A stretch of DNA of 64,000 bases from NCBI RefSeq assembly GCF_000376785.1, contig NZ_AQXX01000120.1:1-64000 (forward strand), in the 5' to 3' direction. Below the pieces are notes generated by a model, which was not told the DNA's origin, searched no databases, and saw only the letters and a program-made list of their open reading frames with translations. The DNA is from Hahella ganghwensis DSM 17046 (GTDB lineage Bacteria; Pseudomonadota; Gammaproteobacteria; Pseudomonadales; Oleiphilaceae). Both the position numbers and the translations under genes were made by a program. Below are positions 26,819 through 35,706 of this stretch, one piece after another (position 1 is the stretch's first letter; every line of letters starts with the position of its first letter).

Positions 26819-26881
26819 GTATGAAGTCTCCTCCCCATGTATACTGATAGTCGAGTGTTCCGATCAGATGGCTCGAGTTCA

Positions 26882-27586
26882 ATGAATACAAATGAAATCG
26901 CCCGAATCGCGGCTTTGGTTGGTGAGCCGGCCCGCACCGCCATGCTGCTGGCATTGATGGATGGTAGAGCCTTCACTGCCAACGAGTTGGCAGTTGCTGG
27001 AAATGTCACCCCGCAAACGGCCAGCCGCCACCTATCCCAGATGATTGACGCAGGTCTGTTGAAAGTAGCTAAGCAGGGGCGGCACCGATACCATCGTCTG
27101 GCGTCGGAGAAAGTCGCCACCATGCTTGAGGGCATTATGCAGGTCGCATCACTAAACCGGCCCCCACCGGCTCCCATTCTGACAGGCCCCAAAGACGAGA
27201 ATATGCGCCGGGCCAGAATGTGCTACGACCACGTGGCGGGACGATTGGGTGTCGCAATTGCGGAGCACCTTACTGCCCAGAAGGCCATTATTCTGGAAGA
27301 TGGCAGTGGTCAGATAACCGAGCAATTAAGCAACACTCTTGCTCCAATTAATATGCAGCTGGACCAAACCTGCATGAACAGCAGGATGGTACTTTGTCGC
27401 CCCTGCCTCGACTGGAGCGAACGGAGATACCATGTTGCCGGGCAACTGGGCAGACAGATCTGCCAACACTTGCTCAAGGAGGGGTATCTCAGAAGAAAAG
27501 CCAGTCTGCGGACGTTATGGGTGACAGGCAAAGGCGCCACTGGACTACGCCAGTGGCTTGGAGATGAACTGTGGCAACATATATGA
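26882..27586 (+). CDS. ArsR-family transcriptional regulator
   Basis: 234 residues from ATG 26882; an upstream start at 26837 is possible but would run into the promoter region. The winged helix is at about 10-85 (ELAVAGNVTPQTASRHLSQMIDAGLL, then KQGRHRYHRL). The C-terminal half has CMNSRMVLCRPCLDWSERRYH and ends in a stretch resembling LRTLWVTGKGATGLRQWLG. This long form of ArsR protein is known beside ABM-type genes in several proteobacteria; the effector is unknown. The cysteines C-x2-C could sense metals or oxidants, but this is inference. Confidence 0.88.
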   Translation: MNTNEIARIAALVGEPARTAMLLALMDGRAFTANELAVAGNVTPQTASRHLSQMIDAGLLKVAKQGRHRYHRLASEKVATMLEGIMQVASLNRPPPAPILTGPKDENMRRARMCYDHVAGRLGVAIAEHLTAQKAIILEDGSGQITEQLSNTLAPINMQLDQTCMNSRMVLCRPCLDWSERRYHVAGQLGRQICQHLLKEGYLRRKASLRTLWVTGKGATGLRQWLGDELWQHI

Positions 27587-27632
27587 TAGGAGAATGATAG
27601 GAGCCAGAGTTTCCCTAGATCTGCGACATAGG

Positions 27633-28856
27633 CTAGTTGTTTGGGCTTACTGTCACAGACAGTTCACGACAGGCTCTTTGAGCCCGTAACAAGGCCTCCC
27701 GAGGGTTCTCTCCTATCGCAATAGCCAATGCCAACCTGTCATAGCTAGAATATAGACCCTGAGTAACATCCCCCGGGGCTTTAAGGGCCTTTACCTCCAC
27801 AACCCCGTCAATATCTCTCGCTTGCTCAAGACCTTCAATGGCGATGATTTCTCCGGTAGCTTCAGGTAATAAATACCACACTGCTGCAGCACGTCGAGCG
27901 GAAAGTAATCTCCCCGCAGAGTGATTAAGATCAAGGGGGTGACCGAGTATGTCCCGTACAATATTTTCAGTCAGGTCCGCTGATGTGGAAAGTTTTACCA
28001 GGTCAAGTATGCGATCCCCTCCACCTCTCAAGTGTGTTTCCACCATCTGAATCGAAGATGAATTGACAAAAACCTCGGTATGACCAATACCTCTGTATAT
28101 TCCCAGGCAAGATAGTGCCTTATCGACATACGCAACCACATCTGCCTGCCTTTCCTTAGGTAAATCCAGAGGTGGGGTCACATGTCCGCATTCAACAAAG
28201 CCCTGCTTGAACTTCTGGGTCACCGAGCCGGCCAGGACTTCACCCTCTCCGGAGAAGGTTTCTACGCTGTACTCGTCACCACTTAACTTTGCCTCAACCA
28301 TATACCTGTCAGAATAATGCAATTGTTGCAGATCAGTCCTATGGTTAATTGCCAGAACCCCCTCACTGGCCCTACCATCAACAGGCTTGTATATTCCTTC
28401 GCCCTTGAGCTCCAAAAACTTTTCCACTACATCACGACTCAAGGCCATCACGTAATCAGTATTATCAAGCCCTTGCTTTCTAAGACAGTCCCGCATACGC
28501 CATTTTTCTACAGAACATTTAGCGGTTTCTTCACTAAACCAGGGCAACCGAAGTCTTGCTGCGATCTGAGCACCAACAATGACAGCATAATCATGGAGAC
28601 AGGCAATTCCCGTAAATGGATGACGCTGATTGACTGCCATGAGTGTTTCACAAACCTGATCTATTTGATCAGGAGACTCCAGGTTGACAACCTTCTGATA
28701 TAACTCCCGCCGGATCGGCCACGGATGACCGTGAACGGGAACAAGCGTGAGACTGGCGCCTCTCTCGTGCAGTAAGCTATGTACTGAGGGGATACCACCA
28801 ATGACCAGAATATGGGGAATATCGCTTTGGTCGGTTGCGCTTGAGGTTAGCTCCAT
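27633..28856 (-). CDS. ATP-grasp ligase C (amino acid ligase type), last gene of the operon
   Basis: 407 residues in an ATP-grasp layout. An N-terminal Rossmann-like domain opens with ILVIGGIPS. The ATP lid has GIYKPVDGRASEGVL, and VEAKLSGDEYSVETFS covers the nucleotide base. The metal region GHTEVFVNSSSIQMVETHLRGGGDRI has Glu and His in place of the usual Glu and Asn. The ETH-RGGGD form resembles L-amino acid ligases and carnosine synthase relatives rather than housekeeping carboxylases. It likely joins a carboxylate to an amine through an acyl phosphate. The gene starts 18 bp after the MFS gene. It differs clearly from the two other ATP-grasp proteins of the operon. Confidence 0.88.
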   Translation of the reverse strand: MELTSSATDQSDIPHILVIGGIPSVHSLLHERGASLTLVPVHGHPWPIRRELYQKVVNLESPDQIDQVCETLMAVNQRHPFTGIACLHDYAVIVGAQIAARLRLPWFSEETAKCSVEKWRMRDCLRKQGLDNTDYVMALSRDVVEKFLELKGEGIYKPVDGRASEGVLAINHRTDLQQLHYSDRYMVEAKLSGDEYSVETFSGEGEVLAGSVTQKFKQGFVECGHVTPPLDLPKERQADVVAYVDKALSCLGIYRGIGHTEVFVNSSSIQMVETHLRGGGDRILDLVKLSTSADLTENIVRDILGHPLDLNHSAGRLLSARRAAAVWYLLPEATGEIIAIEGLEQARDIDGVVEVKALKAPGDVTQGLYSSYDRLALAIAIGENPREALLRAQRACRELSVTVSPNN

Positions 28857-28874
28857 CGTTATTCCACTTGTATG

Positions 28875-30125
28875 TTATTCCGTCTTATACACAGTATTAA
28901 TCGGTTTCCGCTGTTTCATTGGCAGGATTGCCAACATCATGAACACTCCCAGAAACAGAGCCATCAGCACAGAAGCGCCTTTTATTGAGCTTTCCACCTG
29001 GATAGTCAAAACCGGAAGCAGCACACCCACTGATACAGAGATTGCTATCGACCGGATAACTCCTGCCCTGCCATGAATTTCCCTGGGCAGAGAAGCCTGC
29101 AGTAGTGTCAGTACAGATGTGGACGAAATGGCCACTCCCATACCAAGACAGCAGGCGATGGCAATGAATCCCCAGGGTGATATCAATATAAAGCTCGCAG
29201 CCCAGGCCAGAGCCTGCAGAAGCAATCCTAATTGTCGTGCAGATGACGGTGCTAAAGCATTCAGTTTCCTGGTTAGAATCCATCCTCCCAAAATAGCACC
29301 GATGGCAAATGCCATTTCCAGTCCGCCCATCCAACTATACACCCCGTTAAAAAGAATTTCGCACCAGGGAGCAAGGAGTAGATTAAACAACGATATTGTC
29401 AGGAAGTCCGCGCCGACAGTAACCAGAGTATAAAAGCTGGACTTATCTCCCCAGGCAACTTTTATCGGGGAAACCCAGCTACGGGGTGTGTCTTTTAGCA
29501 CCTTTAACAGGCTGCCACCTTTCTTGCGCTGCACGGCGTAGGGAAGTGGTGAGATAAGAAAGATTACCGCTGCGAGAGCGTAAAGTACGCCGGATATTAA
29601 AAGTGGTACTTCAATTGTTCCCAACCCTATCAGGACTCCGGCAGCCGCCGCCCCTATCAGTTGACCAGACTGAATACATACGGTCATTCTGGCATTGAAT
29701 GCCTGCAACTGGCCCTCGCTGACAACTTCGGGGGGCATTCGAAACAGTGCAGGTCGGAAAAAGGCCCTGGACGAACTAAACATCATCCCGATCATTAGTG
29801 AAGCGCCTGTCAGAGATATGCCTTCCGGACCCCCCGTGTATACACAGGCTACTAACAGAAAGCATGCCAGGGCGAACACAAGATTCGCCTTCCCTGCGAT
29901 CAGACTTGTTTTGAATGAATCAACAATATTGCCCGCCAGCATTCCCAGAAGTACAAACAATACCTGTTCAATCACCATAATCGTCGCAAAGTGTTGAACG
30001 GCACCTGAGGCATCAAACAACAGTTTACCCAGGCTCAGGGTATATATTCCCAGGGCCAGATTATTACTGAATACACCTGCCAGGATAGCAATGGCGTTAT
30101 TTGAAGGCTGGGAGAATTTGAGCAT
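28875..30125 (-). CDS. MFS transporter, likely exporter of the operon's product
   Basis: 416 residues with 12 hydrophobic helices and a central loop of basic residues (VQRKKGGSLLKVLKDTPRSW). Features such as AGNIVDSFKTSLIAGKANLVFA in the loop 2-3 region and EIHGRAGVIRSIAISV place it in the MFS_3/enterobactin-exporter-like group. Within a biosynthetic operon such proteins usually export the product and confer self-protection. Its first 29 bases overlap the end of the deacetylase gene, so translation is coupled. The substrate is unknown. Confidence 0.9.
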   Translation of the reverse strand: MLKFSQPSNNAIAILAGVFSNNLALGIYTLSLGKLLFDASGAVQHFATIMVIEQVLFVLLGMLAGNIVDSFKTSLIAGKANLVFALACFLLVACVYTGGPEGISLTGASLMIGMMFSSSRAFFRPALFRMPPEVVSEGQLQAFNARMTVCIQSGQLIGAAAAGVLIGLGTIEVPLLISGVLYALAAVIFLISPLPYAVQRKKGGSLLKVLKDTPRSWVSPIKVAWGDKSSFYTLVTVGADFLTISLFNLLLAPWCEILFNGVYSWMGGLEMAFAIGAILGGWILTRKLNALAPSSARQLGLLLQALAWAASFILISPWGFIAIACCLGMGVAISSTSVLTLLQASLPREIHGRAGVIRSIAISVSVGVLLPVLTIQVESSIKGASVLMALFLGVFMMLAILPMKQRKPINTVYKTE

Positions 30126-30978
30126 GAGTCTCTACAAGTGTTGTCGAGGGTAGGCGCAACTCATCGAGGTACTCTGCTAAATCCCCTCCTTTTTGAATCC
30201 AAAGCTCTGGATCGTTGGCGAGCCAGGACAGAAACTCCGCAAAGTCACGGCATCGCTCCATCCTTCCGACGATCCAGGGATGGACAGTGATGCTGAAGTA
30301 GCCACCATAGTGTTTCACCCCGTTTACAGCTCTTCGCCACCCTTCAAAAACAGCCTGGGAATCCTTGGGGGCGTGCGGATCATTTCCATCGCCCAAATAG
30401 ATGAAATGCGGAGCATCATCCAGGTACCAGGAAACCGGGAGTTCAAGCAGTTCTTCGACTTTGTAGGGCTGCTCATATCCCATCAAAGAGCTGTCATATC
30501 GAATACCAAGCTGCCTCAGCTGACCGGGCAGATAGCTGCTCATGTTCCACGAGGGCGAGCGATAGCCTACTGGTTTCTGACCTGACAGCTCGGTCAAGGT
30601 CTGCAGAGACCGGTTCAATATTTCCTGACTCTCCGCAGACGAAATCTCGCTCAAGGTTTCATGGATATAACCATGAACACCGATTTCATGTCCTTCACTC
30701 ACGATATCCCGGATCATCTGCGGATTCAGTTCAGCTACGGCAGAAGGCACAAAGAACACTGCCTGCAGATTGGTTTCCTGCAGCATGGATAGGATTCTGG
30801 GCACTCCCTGTCGAATGCCAAACAGACGCTGCTCCACTTCCGCCGGAGAGAGAGAAGATGAATGACGCTCCCGCCAAAGCATCGGCGTCACAGTATCCAC
30901 ATCAACCGAAATCATACCTGCCGCCCGATATCCTTGCGGCCAGGCTACAGCGGTACCGGTATTATATTGCTGGTACAT
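30097..30978 (-). CDS. cytoplasmic NodB-fold deacetylase (polysaccharide deacetylase family)
   Basis: 293 residues without a signal peptide. The metal site is MISVDVDTVTP (Asp) with GVHGYIHETL (His-x3-His); GYRSPSWNMSS and the late His of SITVHPWIVGRM follow. It is closest to the PgdA-like cytoplasmic branch also containing PuuE, so it probably cleaves an amide or acetyl C-N bond on a small molecule rather than on a polysaccharide. In this operon it could remove an acyl protecting group or edit an intermediate. It overlaps the GNAT gene by one base and the MFS gene by 29. Confidence 0.87.
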   Translation of the reverse strand: MYQQYNTGTAVAWPQGYRAAGMISVDVDTVTPMLWRERHSSSLSPAEVEQRLFGIRQGVPRILSMLQETNLQAVFFVPSAVAELNPQMIRDIVSEGHEIGVHGYIHETLSEISSAESQEILNRSLQTLTELSGQKPVGYRSPSWNMSSYLPGQLRQLGIRYDSSLMGYEQPYKVEELLELPVSWYLDDAPHFIYLGDGNDPHAPKDSQAVFEGWRRAVNGVKHYGGYFSITVHPWIVGRMERCRDFAEFLSWLANDPELWIQKGGDLAEYLDELRLPSTTLVETHAQILPAFK

Positions 30979-31691
30979 TACCCCTCCTTCCTGGCATAGG
31001 TAATGTAACTGTCGACGCCAGTATTGATGATTCTCTTGCCAATATAATTCTCTGCCAATAATCGCCTGTGAAGATTTACGTTATGGCATGGCACAATCAC
31101 CTGCTCAGGAATGCCAAAGGAAACAGACTTTTGACGGCACTCAAAAGCAATCAGAAATCTGGTCCGGCCATCATCATAGGTCTCAATTCCCTGAATACTT
31201 CCTCCATTACTGAGAAGATTGGACAGACTTGCCTGATTGTATGGGGATACCGTCACCCCCAGACGCTCTGTCCCACACCTTTTTGCATAATCTAAACGTA
31301 GCTTTATCGCTGCGTGCTGAATTCCCCTTCGACGGTATTCAGGAACCACCAGAGTCGCAGCCAATGCTCCCCACTTTTCAGTCCCATCGCGATTTATCAG
31401 ATGTTCATATTCGTATTCGGTATCCGCAGCACACAGATCAAGGGTTAGTGCGGTATATGCGACCAGACAGCCATTGTCATAAAATCCAAAAGAGACACCA
31501 GCGCTGCCCAGGTGATCTTCGACAAACTTACGCTCGTCATCCTCCATGACATAGTTGTCATGGTGTTCCAGTTCCTTGAGCGCCTGATGCCTGAGTGCTA
31601 TTACCGCATTGGCATCAGATAGACCCAACTGACGGGTGATCCAGCGATGATCTGATTGCTTTGAAACTCCGGTTTTCAAGTCCATTGACAT
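30978..31691 (-). CDS. GNAT N-acetyltransferase of the ATP-grasp operon
   Basis: 237 residues. The acetyl-CoA binding motif is LVVPEYRRRGIQHAAIKLRLDYA, and LGVTVSPYNQASLSNLLSNGG gives the following beta bulge. The N-terminal half contains a family-like EDDERKFVEDHLGSAGVSFGFYDNG. It should transfer an acetyl or similar acyl group to an amine. Possible roles are self-protection of the product, capping of an intermediate later removed by the deacetylase, or tailoring. It overlaps the upstream ATP-grasp gene by 16 bases. Confidence 0.87.
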   Translation of the reverse strand: MSMDLKTGVSKQSDHRWITRQLGLSDANAVIALRHQALKELEHHDNYVMEDDERKFVEDHLGSAGVSFGFYDNGCLVAYTALTLDLCAADTEYEYEHLINRDGTEKWGALAATLVVPEYRRRGIQHAAIKLRLDYAKRCGTERLGVTVSPYNQASLSNLLSNGGSIQGIETYDDGRTRFLIAFECRQKSVSFGIPEQVIVPCHNVNLHRRLLAENYIGKRIINTGVDSYITYARKEG

Positions 31692-32926
31692 TGCTCCTCA
31701 AACCATAAGACCAGCTCCTGCAGTCTCTGCTCCAGAATTTCAGGGGACTCTCCCTTCAGTACAAAACGTGCTATCTCGGAGTTGGTATGTGTCATCAGTT
31801 GAAAGTTATCACCAGCCTGCCCTTGAAATTCACACAGGGACACATAAGGAAATTCACATTGCGCAGGCATCGACACCAGCGTTTTAGCTTTCGGTGAAAT
31901 ATGAAGCTGTGCGGCAGGAACGAACTGGCTGTGCTGCATTCCCAAAATTTCCGCCACAGCAGCGTCATTTCCGCATTCGGCAGCCAGAGTCAATGACTTG
32001 ATATTCACACCGTAAGACGTTTCCACTTCCTCAATAATTGAGCCTCCTCCCAGCCTGGCTGCGGCCTCACTGAAAACCAGTTCACCATCAGAATTCTTAA
32101 ACACTTCAACGTGGAAACTGCCATTCTCAGCAAAAGGCAGTACTTCCAGTAGCAATCTTTCCGTTAATCCTGTCAGGTCTTTCGCCAAAGGCGCTTTCGG
32201 ATCCAGCATGACTGACCCGAGGCACCCGCCTCCCAGATAGTTCAAATGGGTACCCCAGTATTTGGCGGCTGCACTGAAACACACCTTCCCGTTATGGACG
32301 ACGCCATCAATTCGGTACAGGTCTCCTTCAATGTATTCTTCAACTAACAAAGGAACCTGTGCACCAAGATCGTTCCACCTGTATTCCGTCAGAAAGTCTT
32401 CCAGCTCTCTTCTGTTCTGTACGACATTCACTCCCGATGAGCCCCGTCCCATCGGAGGCTTTATCACAACCGGGTATCCCAGCTCCTCGGTAGCGTTCAG
32501 GAGGGTTAAGGGATCATAGACCAAGGAGTGTTTGGCAACCTTAATGCCTTCTTTGGCTGCCTGCTTTTTCATCATGGCCTTGTCGCGGAAAAATAAAGCC
32601 TGATCTGCCTTAAGACCAACGAGCCCCAGGTGGTCACGAAGTCTTGCGCTACGCATGACGTCGACTTCAGACATGGCAACAATGTGGCTTGCTCTCTCTT
32701 TCTGAGCCAGTTGCAGCAGGCGCAAGGGGATGGTCGAAGAGCTATTATAGTTGCCGAACTCATACAATGACTCAGAGTAACGGCCGATAGCCGCCTTGAG
32801 TTTCTCTCGGGTGCTATCATCCATGTCGCTGGTCACGATACAAACCGGCTTGTCGAGCGCTCGATCAAGTTCGCTCTCACTCCACCGAATCAATACTTTA
32901 GGGGGGGCCAATAAAAACGTTGTCAT
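31676..32926 (-). CDS. ATP-grasp ligase B (carboxylate-amine ligase)
   Basis: 416 residues. The central ATP-grasp domain carries YPVVIKPPMGRGSSGVNVV for the phosphate loop, LLVEEYIEGDLYRIDGVV for the base, and FHVEVFKNSDGELVFSEAAARLGGGSI for the metal ions. The closest resemblance is to BacD/carnosine synthase-like amino acid ligases (PF13535-type). It should activate a carboxylate as acyl phosphate and couple it to an amine. Start ATG 32926 overlaps the stop of ATP-grasp A by four bases, so the two are translationally coupled. Confidence 0.88.
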   Translation of the reverse strand: MTTFLLAPPKVLIRWSESELDRALDKPVCIVTSDMDDSTREKLKAAIGRYSESLYEFGNYNSSSTIPLRLLQLAQKERASHIVAMSEVDVMRSARLRDHLGLVGLKADQALFFRDKAMMKKQAAKEGIKVAKHSLVYDPLTLLNATEELGYPVVIKPPMGRGSSGVNVVQNRRELEDFLTEYRWNDLGAQVPLLVEEYIEGDLYRIDGVVHNGKVCFSAAAKYWGTHLNYLGGGCLGSVMLDPKAPLAKDLTGLTERLLLEVLPFAENGSFHVEVFKNSDGELVFSEAAARLGGGSIIEEVETSYGVNIKSLTLAAECGNDAAVAEILGMQHSQFVPAAQLHISPKAKTLVSMPAQCEFPYVSLCEFQGQAGDNFQLMTHTNSEIARFVLKGESPEILEQRLQELVLWFEEQCQWT

Positions 32927-34170
32927 TCCGCGTAGTCCTCAACTCGTGTTGCTGCATTTTCTGTTTCAACCAGGAGCTTTCTGATAGCCTGTTCACACCT
33001 CTTAAAGGCCTCATTCGAACTATTTCCCAGACACATACAGTAACCAATACGATCCGCCGCATGCCGGGTGGTTCCAAAGCTTTTTCCCTGAATATCCTTT
33101 ATCTCAAACCGGTATACCCCTTCAGAATGACGAACCAATTCATGGCCGTCGCATCGGAGCACAAGTCCCTCTGGTGCAGGCAGGTGAACAACACTCGCTG
33201 CAGGCGATTCAGCCTTGATTACCGGAGATGGCAAATGACACAGATGAGCGACGGTTTCGTGAGCCACGTTACGCCCTGTCGTCAGCCAAACCAATTCCCA
33301 GATTTGCCCTCCTCCGAAGCGAGTTTGGGTTTCAATAATATTTACCCGCTCACCGTCGACTTTCACTTCCGTATGGCAAGGACCATTCTGCTGCCCCATC
33401 AGGTTCAGCATATCAATCACTGTCACATGTATTTGATTTTTGACAGAGACAGGTATCTCCGCAGGGGTCGTATGTCCCAACTCAATAAAGTGAGGCGCTC
33501 CGGTCGTGTTTTTCCTGACAATAGCGAGGATTTCATGACAACCATTCTTACTGATGCTCTCAACGCTATACTCGTCACCCTCTACGTATTCCTCGAGCAG
33601 GACGTTGTTGTAATTTTCCATGTTGGCCCAGTAGGGAACCTCAGTCGCGTACTCCCAAGCCACCTTCGCATTGCGAACATCGTCGATTTTAAATACGCCG
33701 GCACTCCCCCCACCAGCAACGGGCTTCACGATAACAGGCTTGCCCAGGTTCTGCAGAAACCTCTCGATGTCTTCAGGCCCTGAGGCCAGGCTCCATCGTA
33801 CCTGGGGTAATTCCGAGCGTTCCAGGACGCGCCTGAGTTTATCTTTATGTCGCGCCACCTCTACCGGTTGACATGGATTGCAGCGTACACCAAGTAATTC
33901 CCCAACTTGAGAGGTCACCAGGAGCCAGGTCGGATAAAAAGTAACGACTGATGTTATCGGCATTTGGGCATGAACACCTTTCAATATATCAATCGCTTTA
34001 TGTTCCTCCCCCATCTCCAGCAAAATAACCTGATCAGCCAGCACTTGCTGCTGTTCTGTTAACATCCCCGGGTATTGCACCAGCGTGGCAACAACCCCTT
34101 GTTCCTTGCAGAACTCCAGTACCCCATCCTTTCCTCCAAATACGACTATATGAGGGTTCGCTGACATCAT
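32923..34170 (-). CDS. ATP-grasp ligase A (carboxylate-amine ligase)
   Basis: 415 residues. It begins with HIVVFGGKDGVLEFCKEQG (pre-ATP-grasp Rossmann fold). KPVIVKPVAGGGSAGVFKI, LLEEYVEGDEYSVESI and the metal segment CHTEVKVDGERVNIIETQTRFGGGQI follow. In the last motif Gln-Thr replaces the usual Asn-Pro. The beginning of the protein resembles PurK/ArgE-like grasp folds, but the substrates must differ because no purine genes are near. It starts one base after the FAD gene ends. With ligases B and C it could make two or three successive amide bonds. Confidence 0.88.
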   Translation of the reverse strand: MMSANPHIVVFGGKDGVLEFCKEQGVVATLVQYPGMLTEQQQVLADQVILLEMGEEHKAIDILKGVHAQMPITSVVTFYPTWLLVTSQVGELLGVRCNPCQPVEVARHKDKLRRVLERSELPQVRWSLASGPEDIERFLQNLGKPVIVKPVAGGGSAGVFKIDDVRNAKVAWEYATEVPYWANMENYNNVLLEEYVEGDEYSVESISKNGCHEILAIVRKNTTGAPHFIELGHTTPAEIPVSVKNQIHVTVIDMLNLMGQQNGPCHTEVKVDGERVNIIETQTRFGGGQIWELVWLTTGRNVAHETVAHLCHLPSPVIKAESPAASVVHLPAPEGLVLRCDGHELVRHSEGVYRFEIKDIQGKSFGTTRHAADRIGYCMCLGNSSNEAFKRCEQAIRKLLVETENAATRVEDYAE

Positions 34171-35706
34171 TCAGATACCTCCCACTTCTTTCTGGGTGAC
34201 ACAGGATTCTCCTGTGGAAAACGAAATTGTGTACAGATTCGCAATGTGCCGGGCAACGCGCCTGGCCTGGAGTCCGATCACATCAACAGCCGATGTAATC
34301 AGAAAGGTTCCCTGGGTTGCAGCCCCGATCACCTGCAGTGTCTTGTTCGTCTGCCCATCTCGGTCAACTACACAGCAGCTTTCATGTGCGACGAGACCAC
34401 GATTGCGCCAGTCCAGCCCCATCTGGCCTTGTTCCAGCAGGTTGATGATCAGGTCGTTGGGATTAACACTAAGGTCATATTCAAAACCACTGGCATTGAT
34501 TACCTGATCCAGGTTCTGTGATTCACCGTTATTAAATGATGCGGAAAATCCCCCTTCCCTAGATAGAATATTCTGAAGTCCTCCTCTGACAGACAGCCTT
34601 CCTTCCTCAGAAACCTGAAGGAGCTTTTTAGCCGTCATAAATGGTACGGGAATACGCTGCCGAAGCCATTCATGACTGAGAATCTCGCAAGTCCGCTGCT
34701 TCTCCTGCTCATCCATCAAAGCATACGCATAGTTGAGAGCATTATTCGTTCGCGAAATAACACTTTGCCAACACCTTCCCGGTGCTGATGCACCGCTCAG
34801 AGATTGTCTGAATTCATCGAGAGCGGACAGTTCGGTAGGCTTGGTAATATCTGAAAGCTTAACACCAAATGGCTCTAGCTCCTGATTAAACAAATCAATG
34901 ATATTTTCAGCCGTAATCCTTCCCCGCTCCGAGTAGATAGAAGACAGGGCTTCTTCCGTAAAACAGCGAGGAGGTGCTTTATCAGACTCTCCTCGCACAG
35001 ACGGTAAGCGACCACGTCGGGACAGCATGCTAATCCGAATATCCGGGTACTGATGGACAAGCGCCAGAACGGCGTCAATTGCTGTCAGACTTGAACCAAT
35101 AACACCTATATGGGAACAGGATGGTTTTATCCACTGCATTAGAGAAGATAATGGAAATGCGCTGTCTCGATACCCGGAGCATTCATTCAGGTGATAAGGA
35201 TCGATGCGCCTTTGAGGCCCAATAGCCACGACCACATGGTCCATTTCCATATGATCACCAGTATCTGTCTGCAGTATATATCTAGACAACGAATGTTTGA
35301 TGCTTGTTACCGAACAGGGATAGGCTCTGAACAGAATGTTTTTTTCATGCAGAGTAAGCGTCACATTACTCAGCATCTCATATAGAAAGCTCCCAAACAG
35401 CCAGCGGGGAGCAAATGAGAAGTCATTAAACCGGCCTTCAGACTGCGACTTCAACCATTGATGAAAGGAGGAGCTTTCAGTCAAAAGTTCATCCATCGCT
35501 ACAGCCGGACGGTTCAGCTTGGCAAAATCCAGATCCTTGCCATATGGTGCGCCGGGGCTGACAACGGACATTGGATCGAACAGATGAAGCTCAACCTTAG
35601 CACTGTCCATCACCTGATCCGCAAGCTGCGATAAGGTTGCGATCCCTCCAGCACCAGCACCAGCACCAGCACCAGCACCAATGATGGCAATTCTTATAGT
35701 TTTCAT
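34171..35706 (-). CDS. FAD/NAD(P)-binding enzyme (NAD_binding_9 type), first gene of the ATP-grasp operon
   Basis: 511 residues. The N-terminal dinucleotide motif reads IIG(AG)n then GIATL, extended by a repeat (see 35648-35680). DPMSVVSPGAPYGKD, FAKLNRPAVAM and SSFHQWLKSQ follow, as in the PF13454 family. A second nucleotide site is GVIGSSLTAIDAVLAL. The C-terminal region holds VINASGFEYDL, GLDWRNRGLVA and VIGAATQGTFLITSAVDVIG, typical of flavoproteins related to N-hydroxylating monooxygenases. It probably oxidises an amine or amino acid precursor. Ribosome site AGGGGA lies five bases before ATG 35706. Its repeat expansion may impair flavin or NADPH binding. Confidence 0.85.
   Translation of the reverse strand: MKTIRIAIIGAGAGAGAGAGGIATLSQLADQVMDSAKVELHLFDPMSVVSPGAPYGKDLDFAKLNRPAVAMDELLTESSSFHQWLKSQSEGRFNDFSFAPRWLFGSFLYEMLSNVTLTLHEKNILFRAYPCSVTSIKHSLSRYILQTDTGDHMEMDHVVVAIGPQRRIDPYHLNECSGYRDSAFPLSSLMQWIKPSCSHIGVIGSSLTAIDAVLALVHQYPDIRISMLSRRGRLPSVRGESDKAPPRCFTEEALSSIYSERGRITAENIIDLFNQELEPFGVKLSDITKPTELSALDEFRQSLSGASAPGRCWQSVISRTNNALNYAYALMDEQEKQRTCEILSHEWLRQRIPVPFMTAKKLLQVSEEGRLSVRGGLQNILSREGGFSASFNNGESQNLDQVINASGFEYDLSVNPNDLIINLLEQGQMGLDWRNRGLVAHESCCVVDRDGQTNKTLQVIGAATQGTFLITSAVDVIGLQARRVARHIANLYTISFSTGESCVTQKEVGGI
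35648..35680. repeat. hexanucleotide tandem repeat (CCAGCA)5.5 in the FAD gene
   Basis: Thirty-three bases consist of five and a half perfect CCAGCA units. On the coding strand these give Gly-Ala repeats at residues 10-20 of the FAD enzyme, exactly in the GxGxxG dinucleotide loop. Canonical relatives have GAGxxG here, so about six extra residues (three units) are inserted. Because the unit is six bases, changes in copy number never shift the frame but change loop length. Confidence 0.93.
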
